Origin: Mucilaginibacter sp. KACC 22773
Lineage (GTDB): Bacteria > Bacteroidota > Bacteroidia > Sphingobacteriales > Sphingobacteriaceae
Assembly: GCF_028736215.1 (NCBI RefSeq)
Contig: NZ_CP117883.1
Location: 7,440,001 to 7,504,000 of the forward strand
Direction of reading: 5' to 3'
Length of the DNA: 64,000 nt
The notes under the pieces are model-generated. The model worked only from the letters and a program-made list of their open reading frames with translations, did no database searches and was not told where the DNA came from. The position numbers and the translations under genes were made by a program. This document shows positions 44,867 to 54,241 of the stretch, in pieces. Position 1 is the stretch's first letter. Each line of letters starts with the position of its first letter.

Positions 44867-45139
44867 ATGAACAAGATCAGCAACAATTTACACGCAAAGG
44901 TCCATAATTGGATGGATGCGATCGGCTTTAGGCTCAATGCCTCGCAAACTAATGGTAAAAATAATGTTACAATCAATCATTATTTTTTTGAAACTTTCAA
45001 TTTTTTTGAGAAAGCCAGGAGAAATCATCCAGAAAGCACCCAATTTCTTTGCTTTGATGCCTACGGCGAAAAAATAAATGTAAAATCACTGCTCGATATA
45101 CAGGTTGCATTTTTTGAAAACATAAGTCAGCTTAAATAA
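44867..45139 (+). CDS. Hypothetical 90-residue protein
   Basis: A small soluble-looking protein with no recognised family (MNKISNNLHAKVHNWMDAIG start, YFFETFNFFEKARRNHPEST centre, LLDIQVAFFENISQLK end). It is rich in Asn and Phe, with no signal peptide or membrane helix. A clear bidirectional terminator follows at 45210-45255, which supports it as a transcribed gene. No operon partner. Confidence 0.55.
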   Translation: MNKISNNLHAKVHNWMDAIGFRLNASQTNGKNNVTINHYFFETFNFFEKARRNHPESTQFLCFDAYGEKINVKSLLDIQVAFFENISQLK

Positions 45140-45209
45140 TGCCTGTTTTATTGCCGCTAATTGTTCAATAGTAAAAGAATTTTTCCCAGGCATCAATGCA
45201 TGCCAAAAT

Positions 45210-45255
45210 CATAAAAAAAGCCTGCTTAAGTAAATTATTAAGCAGGCTTTTTATT
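45210..45255. terminator. Bidirectional terminator
   Basis: AAAAAGCCTGCTTAA and TTAAGCAGGCTTTTT pair around a short loop, with A-run and T-run flanks. It serves the small + gene and the convergent metalloprotease gene. Confidence 0.9.
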
Positions 45256-45280
45256 CGGCTATCTTTACCTAAAAGACAAA

Positions 45281-47923
45281 TTAGTTATCCACATTTGTTT
45301 TTGGCCAGCAATTAAGGTACCCCTTGCTTGTATATTCTTTCAATATTTCTTCGCTATTGATGCCACGTATCACACCAGCACCGGGTAAATTAACTATTGG
45401 CCTCGTTGGGTTTAACGCATCTTTTATGCGCAGCTTTAAATCAGCATAATGTGCAGCAGTTAATGCATCGCCTCCTTTTGGCAGGCTGGCATCAATTTTC
45501 TTTAATTCGGCACGTACCATAGGCCTGATATCCGATAAAGCCATATTGATTGGTGTTAATCCAAATGAGGCTAATACCTGCGGCGGGAAGCCCGGGAAGC
45601 CCCTGAAATCATCAGTCAATAAACTCCTTAGGTTTTCCACGTATCCGCGCTGCAGGTTGCGTTTAAATGCATCTGGCTTGCCGGTTGCAAAAATGCCTGG
45701 GCGCAGGTCATCCAGCAAATTGGCTACGGTATAAGCGGCGGTGCCGTTTTTGGCTTCATTATCATACATACGGGCCAGCCTTGATTGGCTTAGTACATTG
45801 CCAAGCACAGCTACCTGCATCCCTTTAATGCGGTTGTACATTACGCCATTATCAAACTTGCCCAGCTCGGCTTTATCAATAAGCCAATAAGGAGTGGTAA
45901 ATATTTGTTTATTTAAAAAAACCACCGCATCATGTTGCAAGGCTTTACCTATAAAATCATAAACCGGGCCTTTTTGATCATACGTTTTAAAGTTTTCGTT
46001 CATCCCGCCAATGTTGGTGGTTACATGGCCCATATAACGGTAATACTGACCCAAAACCTCGTTGTAGAGCTCGCTTACATCACTATAGTCTTCATTTTTT
46101 TGATAGGTCCATTTTTCAAGGTTTGGTAAAATACGCTTCAGGTTGGCAATGCCATACGTACTCGCCTTCATCGCATTATCGCCCAAATCTTCATTTTGCA
46201 GGCGCGGATCAATTGATGTGCCCTGGCGGCCAAAATAGTACAAGGGGTTACCTGCTTTTTTGTTTGTCCAATCGGCCAGAATATCCTTCTCCTCATCCGC
46301 AGTTTTATTGCCGGGAAACCAGCTATAACCCCATTTTACAGCCCAAAGATCGTACTCGCCAATTTGCGGATAAAGGTGCGTTACGTTATCGCCAGGCTGG
46401 GCTATATAGTTAAAACGGGCATAATCCATAATTGATGGCGCGGTACCATGCTTGTCTGTAAACGATTTTGAACGTAACGAATCGACAGCATAAGCATAGC
46501 TTGAACCAAAATTATGGGGCAACCCAAGCGTATGGCCAATTTCATGAGATGATACAAAACGAATCAGCTCGCCCATTTGCTCGTCGGTAAACTGCGCCTT
46601 GCGTGCGGCCGGGTTAACGGCTGCAGTTTGTATCAGGTACCAATCGCGCAGCAGATTCATTACATTATGGTACCAGCCAACATGGCTTTCTAAGATTTCG
46701 CCGCTACGTGGGTCGGATACGTGCGGGCCGTAAGCATTTTCAACATCAGAAGCAAAGTAGCGGATAACGCTGTAGCGGGCATCTTCGGTACTAAATTCAG
46801 GATCCTGCTTTTTTGTTGGCGCTTCTTTACCAATTATGGCATTTTTAAAACCCGCGGCTTCGAACGCCTTATTCCAGTCGTTTATACCGGCAATTAAGTA
46901 TGGCACCCATTTTTTTGGTGTGGCAGGGTCAATGTAGTAAATAATTTGCTTTTTAGGTTCAACCAGTTGTCCTTTGGCATAAGCTGCCGGGTCTTTTGGT
47001 TCCAGTTTCCAGCGGTGTATATAGGCTGTAACCTCCGATTTTTGCTTATCGGTACCATAATCAGTTTGGCGCTGACCAAAAAAACCGACCCTGGCATCGC
47101 TGATGCGTGGTTTCATTGGTGTTTTTGGCAATAATACCATTGAGGTATTTAATTCGAACGTTACCGCACCGTTTGAGTTATCCGTCGGCGACTCGCCAGA
47201 ACGATAGGTTTTTAATGTACGGGCCTCCAGGTTAATGGGGAAGCTTTTAATGGTATCGATGTATGACCGTGCGCCATCAACCCCCGAAATTTTATAGGCT
47301 TTTTTTACATCATCAGATAAACCTATCGCTGCAATATCGCCGTTGTAAAAATCTGTTACATCAATTAAAACACCGGTTGTATCTTTATTAAAAGCCTTGA
47401 TATCAAAAGAAGCCAAAACGGCATCAAGGTTTGAGTTTTTAACCGACTGATACATATCAGATGTACTATCGGCCCTTACACTATAACTGGGTACACGAAT
47501 AAAAACCTGTTTATCATGGCGCTCCCATTTCCAAACCTGCTCGTTAAGCTGTTCGCCGCCGTATTGCTGACCAAATGTTCTTAAACCGGCCGGAGTTTTT
47601 ACGTAGCGGGTTACAACAAGCATTTCGCGGCTTAGCAATGAATCTGGAATTTCACAGTAATACTTGCCATCAACCTTATAGGTATTAAACAATCCGCTAT
47701 CAGCTTTCATTTTACCCGTAATCAGGTCGCTGAATTTCTTGATGCCCTCTTTTTTAGGGGCGCCAACGGTAGCGGTAGCAGTTGTACCACCGGGGCCGGC
47801 TGTTGTTTTAAGGGTTAAAGTTTGATTTGCCGTTTGCTTTTTTGTGGCGCAGGAGGCAGCCAAAACGGTTAAAATTAACGCAGTGCCGCGGATAAACTGG
47901 CCTGCCACAGGGTTTTTCTTCAT
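45281..47923 (-). CDS. Zinc-dependent metalloprotease lipoprotein (DUF5117/DUF4953-like)
   Basis: An 880-residue lipoprotein (lipobox LAASC, Cys25). The N-terminal half (about 75-305) has the DUF5117/5118-like region (KVDGKYYCEIPDSLLSREML, YGGEQLNEQVWKWERHD). The metzincin-like catalytic motif HEIGHTLGLPH gives His460, Glu461, His464 and His470, in the context SSHEIGHTLGLPHNFGSSYA. A long C-terminal DUF4953-like domain follows to residue 880. It is probably a periplasm-facing or surface zinc endopeptidase. No substrate can be inferred, but it is part of a run of envelope hydrolases (aspartyl protease, PBP4, S41 protease) that follow. Confidence 0.9.
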   Translation of the reverse strand: MKKNPVAGQFIRGTALILTVLAASCATKKQTANQTLTLKTTAGPGGTTATATVGAPKKEGIKKFSDLITGKMKADSGLFNTYKVDGKYYCEIPDSLLSREMLVVTRYVKTPAGLRTFGQQYGGEQLNEQVWKWERHDKQVFIRVPSYSVRADSTSDMYQSVKNSNLDAVLASFDIKAFNKDTTGVLIDVTDFYNGDIAAIGLSDDVKKAYKISGVDGARSYIDTIKSFPINLEARTLKTYRSGESPTDNSNGAVTFELNTSMVLLPKTPMKPRISDARVGFFGQRQTDYGTDKQKSEVTAYIHRWKLEPKDPAAYAKGQLVEPKKQIIYYIDPATPKKWVPYLIAGINDWNKAFEAAGFKNAIIGKEAPTKKQDPEFSTEDARYSVIRYFASDVENAYGPHVSDPRSGEILESHVGWYHNVMNLLRDWYLIQTAAVNPAARKAQFTDEQMGELIRFVSSHEIGHTLGLPHNFGSSYAYAVDSLRSKSFTDKHGTAPSIMDYARFNYIAQPGDNVTHLYPQIGEYDLWAVKWGYSWFPGNKTADEEKDILADWTNKKAGNPLYYFGRQGTSIDPRLQNEDLGDNAMKASTYGIANLKRILPNLEKWTYQKNEDYSDVSELYNEVLGQYYRYMGHVTTNIGGMNENFKTYDQKGPVYDFIGKALQHDAVVFLNKQIFTTPYWLIDKAELGKFDNGVMYNRIKGMQVAVLGNVLSQSRLARMYDNEAKNGTAAYTVANLLDDLRPGIFATGKPDAFKRNLQRGYVENLRSLLTDDFRGFPGFPPQVLASFGLTPINMALSDIRPMVRAELKKIDASLPKGGDALTAAHYADLKLRIKDALNPTRPIVNLPGAGVIRGINSEEILKEYTSKGYLNCWPKTNVDN

Positions 47924-48006
47924 TAATTAGTCTACTTAAAACGTAAACTTATGCAAAGTTTACCGTTTTTTATAAAACAGGGGCTTAATTAAATAAAAAG
48001 AGGCCA

Positions 48007-49254
48007 TCAAATTCTGCGTTTTAAGGTAAGCACTACCTTATCCAGCCTTTTATCATGAAAAACATCCAACAAAAGGCTCCTGTCATTTCTCGAGCGGAAT
48101 AATTCGTCAATTTCTTCAAGGCTCATTTTAGAAACCGGCTTAAAGTTAATGGCAACTATCTCGTCATCCCGCTCCAGTCCTATTTCGTCGCCGGCCGAGC
48201 CGGGCTCCACGCGGTTAATAATTACCCTATCCAAATTAGCGCCCGCGGCATAGTATTCAATGCCGCTCATATCATGTTCAAAGGGCTGTTTAAAATTGGC
48301 ATTGGGTTTCAGATACATAGAATTACCTGTATAATCGAAGATAACCGAGAACCGCTTAAGCACACCAATGCCCAGGTTACCATCCCTGGGTACCGAAAGC
48401 CGGGTTTGGTTATTGCCGTCGTCGGGAAAGGATGATATAATGCCTTTAATTTTAAACTTGCCTATCTCGAGCGATTCCAAACGGGCAATGAACCCATTAA
48501 TAGGCCCGTTTAAACCAATCCCGAGGTTGGCCGACGCGATAAATTTTTGTGGCAACCCATATAATGGTATAATCTTTTCAAGCGATATCGGGTGCCCGGC
48601 TCCAAGATCAATAATTAGTTTGCTTTTTACAACACGCCCCCCCTGCAACACCACATTACTTACTACATAAGGCTTTCTATCTTCAATAGTTATGGGTATC
48701 TGCGTACCCTTCCTGAAAACTTTAAGGTCTTTTGGCCGCGTAACAGTAACTGTGCTATCCTGAAAATCTATTTTAACAGCCAGGTTATTAAAAAACTCGT
48801 ATCCTATAAGCCCGTGTATAGGCATGCCTGCATAACCCGATAAGCTGAAAAGGTCTTTTTTTAATATAGCCGCCGCCACATCATAACTTACCAGGCCCGG
48901 GATATCTATTTTTAAGGCCGAAGTTACATACGCTTCGGCATCGGCACCTTCGCCAAGCCCGGGTATCTTTAAGGTGCGTTTGTTAGGTATGCTGATAGAA
49001 TCGGCTAACTTAGGGTCGGTTATAATCATAAGGCCAACGCCGGTGTCTAAAATAAAATTAAACGGCCCCCTGTTGTTGATGCTTAATTTAATAACCATAA
49101 GGTTACGCACCAGCCTAAAAGGTATGGTTACTTTTTTTTTGCGGGCATCTAAATCAAAGTACTGTGCACGGGCTGTTGTGAAACAAAATGCCAGCAGCCA
49201 CAAGAGCCACAACGACCGAAAATGCTTTAGTTTATGAAATAGCTTAAGTAACAA
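48007..49254 (-). CDS. Retropepsin-like aspartyl protease with PDZ domain
   Basis: A 415-residue secreted protein. The TTG at 49254 is the only plausible start (MLLKLFHKLKHFRSLWLLWL signal peptide); no in-frame ATG is available. Two retropepsin-like aspartyl-protease halves carry the motifs FNFILDTGVGLMIITD (Asp70-Thr-Gly) and KLIIDLGAGHPISL, where the second motif is altered to DLG. A C-terminal PDZ domain (about 330-405; VEPGSAGDEIGLERDDEIVA, RSLLLDVFHDKRLDKVVLTL) suggests a membrane-proximal substrate-sensing role. It resembles Bacteroidota aspartyl-protease/PDZ proteins whose substrates are unknown. If the second half is inactive, activity may require a dimer. Confidence 0.87.
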   Translation of the reverse strand: MLLKLFHKLKHFRSLWLLWLLAFCFTTARAQYFDLDARKKKVTIPFRLVRNLMVIKLSINNRGPFNFILDTGVGLMIITDPKLADSISIPNKRTLKIPGLGEGADAEAYVTSALKIDIPGLVSYDVAAAILKKDLFSLSGYAGMPIHGLIGYEFFNNLAVKIDFQDSTVTVTRPKDLKVFRKGTQIPITIEDRKPYVVSNVVLQGGRVVKSKLIIDLGAGHPISLEKIIPLYGLPQKFIASANLGIGLNGPINGFIARLESLEIGKFKIKGIISSFPDDGNNQTRLSVPRDGNLGIGVLKRFSVIFDYTGNSMYLKPNANFKQPFEHDMSGIEYYAAGANLDRVIINRVEPGSAGDEIGLERDDEIVAINFKPVSKMSLEEIDELFRSRNDRSLLLDVFHDKRLDKVVLTLKRRI

Positions 49255-49313
49255 TTTGGTATAATTGGTAATATTAAATTTACAACATTAATTGATTAAA
49301 TAAATAAATATTT

Positions 49314-50639
49314 ATGCGGGGCACAACATTTACGTTTCTGATAACAATTTACGGTTTATTATTGGGGAGTTGCAGTATTCAAAGCCATTCCATTAATAAA
49401 CGGAATATTAAAAAGCAGTTTGAGCAATCGCAGGTGTCCAATGATCATTTTACCGGTTTTGCTTTGTACGATATGGATCAAAAAAAGATGGTATTTGAGT
49501 TAAATTCTGATAAATATTTTACCCCTGCATCAAACACCAAACTGTTTACTTTTTATACCTGCCTTAAAATGCTGGGCGATTCGATACCGGCATTAAAGTA
49601 CGAAGTGCACAATGATTCATTGGTATTTTGGGGCACCGGCGACCCATCCTTTTTACACAGCGACCTAAAGGGAGTTAACGGTTTTAATTTTTTAAAGAAC
49701 AGTAGTAAAAACCTGTATTGGTCGGCCACCGGTTATACGGGTAAAATTTTTGGCCCCGGATGGGGATGGGATGATTACAATGACGATTACCAGCAGGAAC
49801 TAAGCACTTTCCCGATAGAAGATAACGAAGTATTTTTATACGGCGATGCCGATGGCAACCTGCAGGTAAAGCCGCAGTACTTTAAAAGATTTTTAACCCG
49901 CGACCCCGATTTTAAGCCTGCCGGATTTAAAGTACAACGCGACCTGTTAACTAACCGGTTTGCATACCCGCAAACAGACGTTCCTAAAAAATTCAACCAA
50001 CTGGTACCATGGAAAACAAGCGATATGCTTACAAAGGAATTGTTAGAAGATACCTTAAAAAAACCTGTTTACCTAACGTACCTGCCCATCGGCAGCGCGG
50101 CCAAAACCATTTATAATACCAACGCCGATTCTGTATATCGCCGGATGCTGCAGCCAAGCGATAACTTTATTGCCGAACAATTGCTGCTGGTTTGTTCGGC
50201 GGTAAAGTTTAATATGCTGAACGCCGATTCGGTAATCAATTACTCGAAAAAGCACTTTTTAAATGATTTACCTGATGAGCCGCAATGGGTAGACGGATCG
50301 GGCCTGTCGCGTTACAATCTGTTTACCCCGCGCAGCATGGTAAAATTACTATGCAAAATTGCCGGCGAAGTTAAAAGTGATACACTGCTGCACAGCCTGA
50401 TGCCTGCGGGGGGACTAACCGGTACCATTAAAAATGCCTATAAAACAGATAACGGGAAGGCTTTTGTTTGGGCTAAAACCGGATCGTTATCCAATAATCA
50501 TAATCAAAGCGGTTACCTGGTAACTCGTAAGGGCAAGCACCTGGCCTTCGCTTTCATGAATAACAATTTTACCCGGCCCGCTAAAGATATCAGGGGCGAA
50601 ATGGTGAGGGTGATGACATGGATACATGAAACGTATTGA
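49314..50639 (+). CDS. dacB: D-alanyl-D-alanine carboxypeptidase/endopeptidase (PBP4, S13)
   Basis: A 441-residue S13 peptidase. A lipoprotein-like signal ends LLLGSC. The active-site SxxK is Ser73-xx-Lys76 (TPASNTKLFTF), the SxN-equivalent lies in WVDGSGLSRYNLF, and the third motif is KTGSLSNNHNQSGYLV. It is shorter than E. coli DacB (477 residues) but keeps all catalytic motifs. It trims peptidoglycan crosslinks. Upstream is a divergent aspartyl-protease gene; downstream is a large nested inverted repeat. Confidence 0.93.
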   Translation: MRGTTFTFLITIYGLLLGSCSIQSHSINKRNIKKQFEQSQVSNDHFTGFALYDMDQKKMVFELNSDKYFTPASNTKLFTFYTCLKMLGDSIPALKYEVHNDSLVFWGTGDPSFLHSDLKGVNGFNFLKNSSKNLYWSATGYTGKIFGPGWGWDDYNDDYQQELSTFPIEDNEVFLYGDADGNLQVKPQYFKRFLTRDPDFKPAGFKVQRDLLTNRFAYPQTDVPKKFNQLVPWKTSDMLTKELLEDTLKKPVYLTYLPIGSAAKTIYNTNADSVYRRMLQPSDNFIAEQLLLVCSAVKFNMLNADSVINYSKKHFLNDLPDEPQWVDGSGLSRYNLFTPRSMVKLLCKIAGEVKSDTLLHSLMPAGGLTGTIKNAYKTDNGKAFVWAKTGSLSNNHNQSGYLVTRKGKHLAFAFMNNNFTRPAKDIRGEMVRVMTWIHETY

Positions 50640-50644
50640 GCGGC

Positions 50645-50853
50645 AGCCCCCTCTAAATCCTTCCCGGTAGGGGAGACTTACAATGCTATTAAGTTAAGAG
50701 ATACAGAAGTGAAAAAATAATATCGAACACTGAAGTTCGAATATCCAACACCGAAGTTTTTCATTCATTATTCGAAATTGGATATTCAGTGTTCGATATT
50801 AAATTGGCCTTAATTCCTTGACTTAATAGCATTGGGGAGATTTACAGGGGGCT
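50645..50853. repeat. Nested multi-arm inverted repeat in the dacB downstream gap
   Basis: Three complementary arm pairs nest in one 209-bp structure: AGCCCCCT (50645-50652) with AGGGGGCT (50846-50853); AATGCTATTAAG (50682-50693) with CTTAATAGCATT (50822-50833); AATATCGAACACTGAA (50719-50734) with TTCAGTGTTCGATATT (50785-50800), plus an inner ATATCCAA/TTGGATAT pair. The right end overlaps the stop codon of the - strand gene at 50852. Confidence 0.85.
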
Positions 50854-51418
50854 AATTCAGCCTCCTCACCATCTGTTCTTCTACTTTTTTAAACACCTGG
50901 ATGGGCTTAAGGCTGCGCCAGCCCAGATCATCTAACTGGCCACCAAAGTTGATGTAGTAATCAATATTATTACGCTTAAATTCGTCAATCACATGCTCGC
51001 GGAAGTTGACGCCGGCTATCCATCCGTCTTCAACATCCTGAAACCACTCTTCGTAATAACAGTCATCTGAAGAGTGGAAGTTGAGAATATTTTCGCCTAT
51101 CAGTATAAAATGATTGATACCGTTATCAATCATCAACTCCAGTATCTCGCGTTTCAGCATCATGATATCGTTGTTAATGGCATCATTCCACTCGCCTATA
51201 AACTCAATAATGGTATAGCCTTTTTCATAATCGGCATACAGCACCTTCATGTATAACGTGTTGGAGCCGAACGAATCCCATTGCGGATGCAGCAGATAGT
51301 TGTATACCTGCTTATCAAACTCAAACTCACTATACTCCGTAGCATAAAAAGGCGAATATTCGTCTTCGGCTGCTATGTAATCATCCCTCCAGCGGTAATA
51401 TGGTTCTATCTCGTGCAT
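50852..51418 (-). CDS. Conserved hypothetical protein
   Basis: A 188-residue, strongly acidic protein with no signal peptide or recognised domain (MHEIEPYYRWRDDYIAAEDE start; NGINHFILIGENILNFHSSD centre; VFKKVEEQMVRRLN end). The alternating beta/alpha text suggests a compact alpha/beta fold. It is probably cytoplasmic. It lies after murQ on the same strand, separated by an inverted word repeat that fills the gap. Function unknown. Confidence 0.7.
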   Translation of the reverse strand: MHEIEPYYRWRDDYIAAEDEYSPFYATEYSEFEFDKQVYNYLLHPQWDSFGSNTLYMKVLYADYEKGYTIIEFIGEWNDAINNDIMMLKREILELMIDNGINHFILIGENILNFHSSDDCYYEEWFQDVEDGWIAGVNFREHVIDEFKRNNIDYYINFGGQLDDLGWRSLKPIQVFKKVEEQMVRRLN

Positions 51419-51525
51419 TGTTCAGATGTGCAAATTTCAAATGTGCAGATTTCAAATTTCAGATGTGCAGATGTTAAAGTTAATAACATCATTTGCACAT
51501 CTGAAATCTGCATATCTGCACATCA
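51419..51525. repeat. Inverted word-repeat pair (locus A4) overlapping the murQ stop
   Basis: Left arm TTCAGATGTGCAAATTTCAA (51421-51473, several words) and right arm TTTGCACATCTGAAATCTGC (51489-51525). The right arm contains the murQ stop codon at 51523-51525; the left arm begins 3 bp from the start of the next gene. Confidence 0.85.
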
Positions 51526-52332
51526 AGCAGTTTTATAATTATCAACAGCAGCTCTTACACTGCCGTATTTTTTTAACAGGGTGGCGGCTTCGCTTTCGGT
51601 AAGGCCGGTTTCGTCCATTACCATGTGGGTGCCACGGTCAATCAGCTTATCGTTACTTAATTGCATATCAACCATTTTATTCCCTTTTACCTTACCCAGC
51701 TGAATCATTACACTGGTGCTTAGCATATTTAAAACCAGTTTTTGGGCGGTGCCTGCCTTCATTCGGGTCGATCCGGTTAAAAACTCGGGGCCGGTAACTA
51801 CTTCAACGGGGTATTGTGCAACGGCCGCAACCGGACTGCCGCTATTGCAAACTATACAGCCGGTAACCATATTATGGCTGTTGGCCGCTTTAAGGGCGCC
51901 AATTACATAGGGTGTAGTGCCCGATGCGGCAATACCTACCACTACATCTTTTTCTGTCACATTATACTCCAACAGGTTGTGCCAGGCAAGTTCGGTGTTG
52001 TCTTCTGCAAATTCAACGGCCTTACGAATTGCTCCATCGCCGCCGGCTATCAACCCTACTACCATGTCAAACGGAACACCAAATGTTGGCGGGCACTCTG
52101 ACGCATCAACCACACCAAGGCGGCCACTGGTACCGGCACCAATGTAAAAAAGGCGGCCGCCATACTTCATCTTTTCGGCGGTTATGGTGGCCAGCGCCTC
52201 AATCTGGGGCAATGCTTTGGCCACCGCAAGAGGTACCGTCTGGTCTTCCCGGTTTATGTTTTCAAGGATTTCCCTGACCGATTGTAGCTCCAGGTTTTTA
52301 TAATGCGATTCCCTTTCGGTGGTACGTTCCAT
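51523..52332 (-). CDS. murQ: N-acetylmuramic acid 6-phosphate etherase
   Basis: A 269-residue SIS-domain enzyme that cleaves MurNAc-6-P to GlcNAc-6-P and lactate during peptidoglycan recycling. Motifs are FYIGAGTSGRLGVVDASECP, VVGIAASGTTPYVIGALKAA, TGPEFLTGSTRMKAGTAQKL and the C-terminal QLSNDKLIDRGTHMVMDETG. It is slightly shorter than E. coli MurQ (298 residues) but keeps all motifs. It lies near dacB, so a peptidoglycan-turnover theme is plausible. The stop is embedded in a word-repeat arm. Confidence 0.95.
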   Translation of the reverse strand: MERTTERESHYKNLELQSVREILENINREDQTVPLAVAKALPQIEALATITAEKMKYGGRLFYIGAGTSGRLGVVDASECPPTFGVPFDMVVGLIAGGDGAIRKAVEFAEDNTELAWHNLLEYNVTEKDVVVGIAASGTTPYVIGALKAANSHNMVTGCIVCNSGSPVAAVAQYPVEVVTGPEFLTGSTRMKAGTAQKLVLNMLSTSVMIQLGKVKGNKMVDMQLSNDKLIDRGTHMVMDETGLTESEAATLLKKYGSVRAAVDNYKTA

Positions 52333-52415
52333 TAATTTTTAATAATTTATAACAAAATTCGTTAAAAAACATCAAATGCAAGGCTGCCGATAAAAATTAT
52401 TGGCAACGCATTGAT

Positions 52416-52423
52416 TAACTTTG
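52416..52423 (+). promoter_or_regulatory. Bacteroidota -7 element (TAACTTTG) for the S41 protease gene
   Basis: TAACTTTG matches TAnnTTTG exactly and lies 10 bp before the ATG at 52434, implying a very short or absent leader. It overlaps the start of an upstream in-frame TTG (52425), arguing for the ATG. Confidence 0.5.
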
Positions 52424-52433
52424 TTTGCTGAAT

Positions 52434-54017
52434 ATGAAAAAGACTGCGGGTGTAATTTTCAGGACGCTGATCCTGTTGCTGGTGGGCATTACTATTGGAT
52501 TATACATTAGTAGGAATAATGGCGACCGTAACCTTGGCTTTTCGTTTTCTGGGGATGATAAACTATCTAAAGTGCTAACCCTGGTTGGTGAAAATTATGT
52601 GGATAGCGTAAATGTTGACAGCATTGAAGGCGCATCAATTAACGAGTTGCTGCAAAACCTCGACCCACATTCCCTATACCTGCCGCCGCAACAGGCGCAA
52701 AACATCAACGAACGCTTAGAGGGGGGCTTCAACGGCATCGGCATTGAATACGTGTTACTACGCGATACACTGGTAATTACCCAGGTATATGCCGGAGGGC
52801 CTGCCGATAAAGCGGGCTTACCTGTGGGGAGTAAAGTTGTTAATGTTGATCATAAAAAGTTCTCGGGCACAAAACTAACGGCCGATAAAGTGAATGATAT
52901 TTTCCGGGGCGAAAAAGATGCCACCATTGTGATGGATGTGATAAACCCTAATGGCAAAGGCACCAAAGCATTTGTCATGAAACGCGGCCGGGTTGATATC
53001 AGCAGCATAAACGCGGCTTACATGGCCACGGCCAATACAGGCTACATCAAAATAAGCAAGTTTGCTGCTACTACTGATGTTGATTTCAGGACGGCACTTA
53101 ACCGGCTAAAGGTTGATGGCATGAATAAACTGGTACTTGATCTTCGGGGCAATGGCGGCGGGTATCTAAGCGCAGCTACATCAATGGCCGACGAATTTTT
53201 GGGCAAGGGGAAACTAATTGTATACACCAAAGGCATCCATGAGCCCCGCACTGATTATTTTGCCACGGATTCGGGCACTTTTCAACAAGGTAAAGTAACC
53301 GTATTGATAGATGAATATTCGGCATCGGCAAGTGAAATATTGGCCGGCGCATTACAGGATTTGGATAGGGCTACCATTGTTGGCCGCCGATCTTTTGGCA
53401 AGGGGTTGGTGCAACAGCAGTTTCCGTTTGGCGATGGCTCGGCTATTAATTTAACGGTGGCAAGGTATTATACCCCATCCGGCAGATCAATCCAAAAATC
53501 ATATAAAGGCGGCATTAGCAGTTACCGCAATGAGCTGGCCCAGCGCATGCAAAAAGGCGAATTGTTTTCTGAACAAAGCAACCGCAGTGATTCCGTTTTT
53601 AAAGGATCATCATACCACACCACAGGTGGCCGCAAAGTTTACAGCGGCGGCGGCATTATGCCCGACGTTTTTGTACCTGCTGATACTACCCAAAACACAC
53701 AAGTTGTGCAAAACCTTGGCGAACAACAGCTATTTTCGGCTTATGTGATTGATAAAATGCAACCCTTACTGGGCAAGTATGCCAATGGCGAAGACTTTAT
53801 AAAACATTATAACATCAGTGATGATGATTTTCGTGGTTTTATCCTATACTCATCTCAAACCCTAAAGGAAATGGATTCGCGCGAATTGCTGCAATCAAAA
53901 GATTATATCAAAAACATCCTAAAAGCAAGCGCAGCCCGACTTAAATGGGGCGATAACGCTTTCCAGGAAGTGATGAACACCAATGATGTGGCTTATAAAA
54001 AGGCGTTGGAACAGTAG
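52434..54017 (+). CDS. C-terminal processing protease (S41, Prc/CtpA type)
   Basis: A 527-residue exported protease. ATG 52434 is preferred over the upstream TTG 52425. One N-terminal membrane anchor (MKKTAGVIFRTLILLLVGIT, about 5-25) is followed by a PDZ domain (about 90-175; QVYAGGPADKAGLPVGSKVV) and the S41 catalytic domain, with the nucleophile Ser in DEYSASASEILAGAL and the general-base Lys in RRSFGKGLVQQ. The C-terminal domain (about 400-527) is family-typical. It degrades or matures periplasmic proteins. It is followed by a hairpin terminator and tandem repeats. Confidence 0.94.
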   Translation: MKKTAGVIFRTLILLLVGITIGLYISRNNGDRNLGFSFSGDDKLSKVLTLVGENYVDSVNVDSIEGASINELLQNLDPHSLYLPPQQAQNINERLEGGFNGIGIEYVLLRDTLVITQVYAGGPADKAGLPVGSKVVNVDHKKFSGTKLTADKVNDIFRGEKDATIVMDVINPNGKGTKAFVMKRGRVDISSINAAYMATANTGYIKISKFAATTDVDFRTALNRLKVDGMNKLVLDLRGNGGGYLSAATSMADEFLGKGKLIVYTKGIHEPRTDYFATDSGTFQQGKVTVLIDEYSASASEILAGALQDLDRATIVGRRSFGKGLVQQQFPFGDGSAINLTVARYYTPSGRSIQKSYKGGISSYRNELAQRMQKGELFSEQSNRSDSVFKGSSYHTTGGRKVYSGGGIMPDVFVPADTTQNTQVVQNLGEQQLFSAYVIDKMQPLLGKYANGEDFIKHYNISDDDFRGFILYSSQTLKEMDSRELLQSKDYIKNILKASAARLKWGDNAFQEVMNTNDVAYKKALEQ

Positions 54018-54171
54018 GTTTCAGATGTGCAGATTTCAGATTCCAAATGTGCAGATGAAAAAAAGAAAGGGGATGATGGTTTGATTGGCAAATCGTTTCA
54101 GATGTGCAGATTTCAGATTCCAAATGTGCAGATGAAAAAAAGAAAGGGGATGATGGTTTGATTGGCAAATC
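54018..54171. repeat. Perfect 77-bp tandem duplication containing the 'GCAGATTTCAGAT' words
   Basis: Copy 1 is 54018-54094 and copy 2 is 54095-54171; every base matches. Each copy starts GTTTCAGATGTGCAGATTTC and ends GATTGGCAAATC. The first copy begins at the base after the S41 gene stop. A right arm of the same family (ATCATCTGCACATCTGAAAT, 54216-54243) pairs with it and overlaps the stop codon of the - gene at 54242. Confidence 0.95.
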
Positions 54172-54190
54172 GTTATCCCCTTTTTCATTA
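54143..54190. terminator. Terminator between convergent S41 protease and lipoprotein genes
   Basis: AAAGGGGAT and ATCCCCTTT pair around a 25-base loop, followed by TTT on the + strand. It lies in copy 2 of the tandem duplication. Confidence 0.6.
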
Positions 54191-54241
54191 TGGCTTTCCA
54201 TGTTTTACAAACCAATCATCTGCACATCTGAAATCTGCTCA

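Noticed and set aside
44704..44907. A 67-codon frame overlapping the small 44867 gene
   Set aside because: It overlaps the better supported frame with its own terminator and has no recognisable domain.
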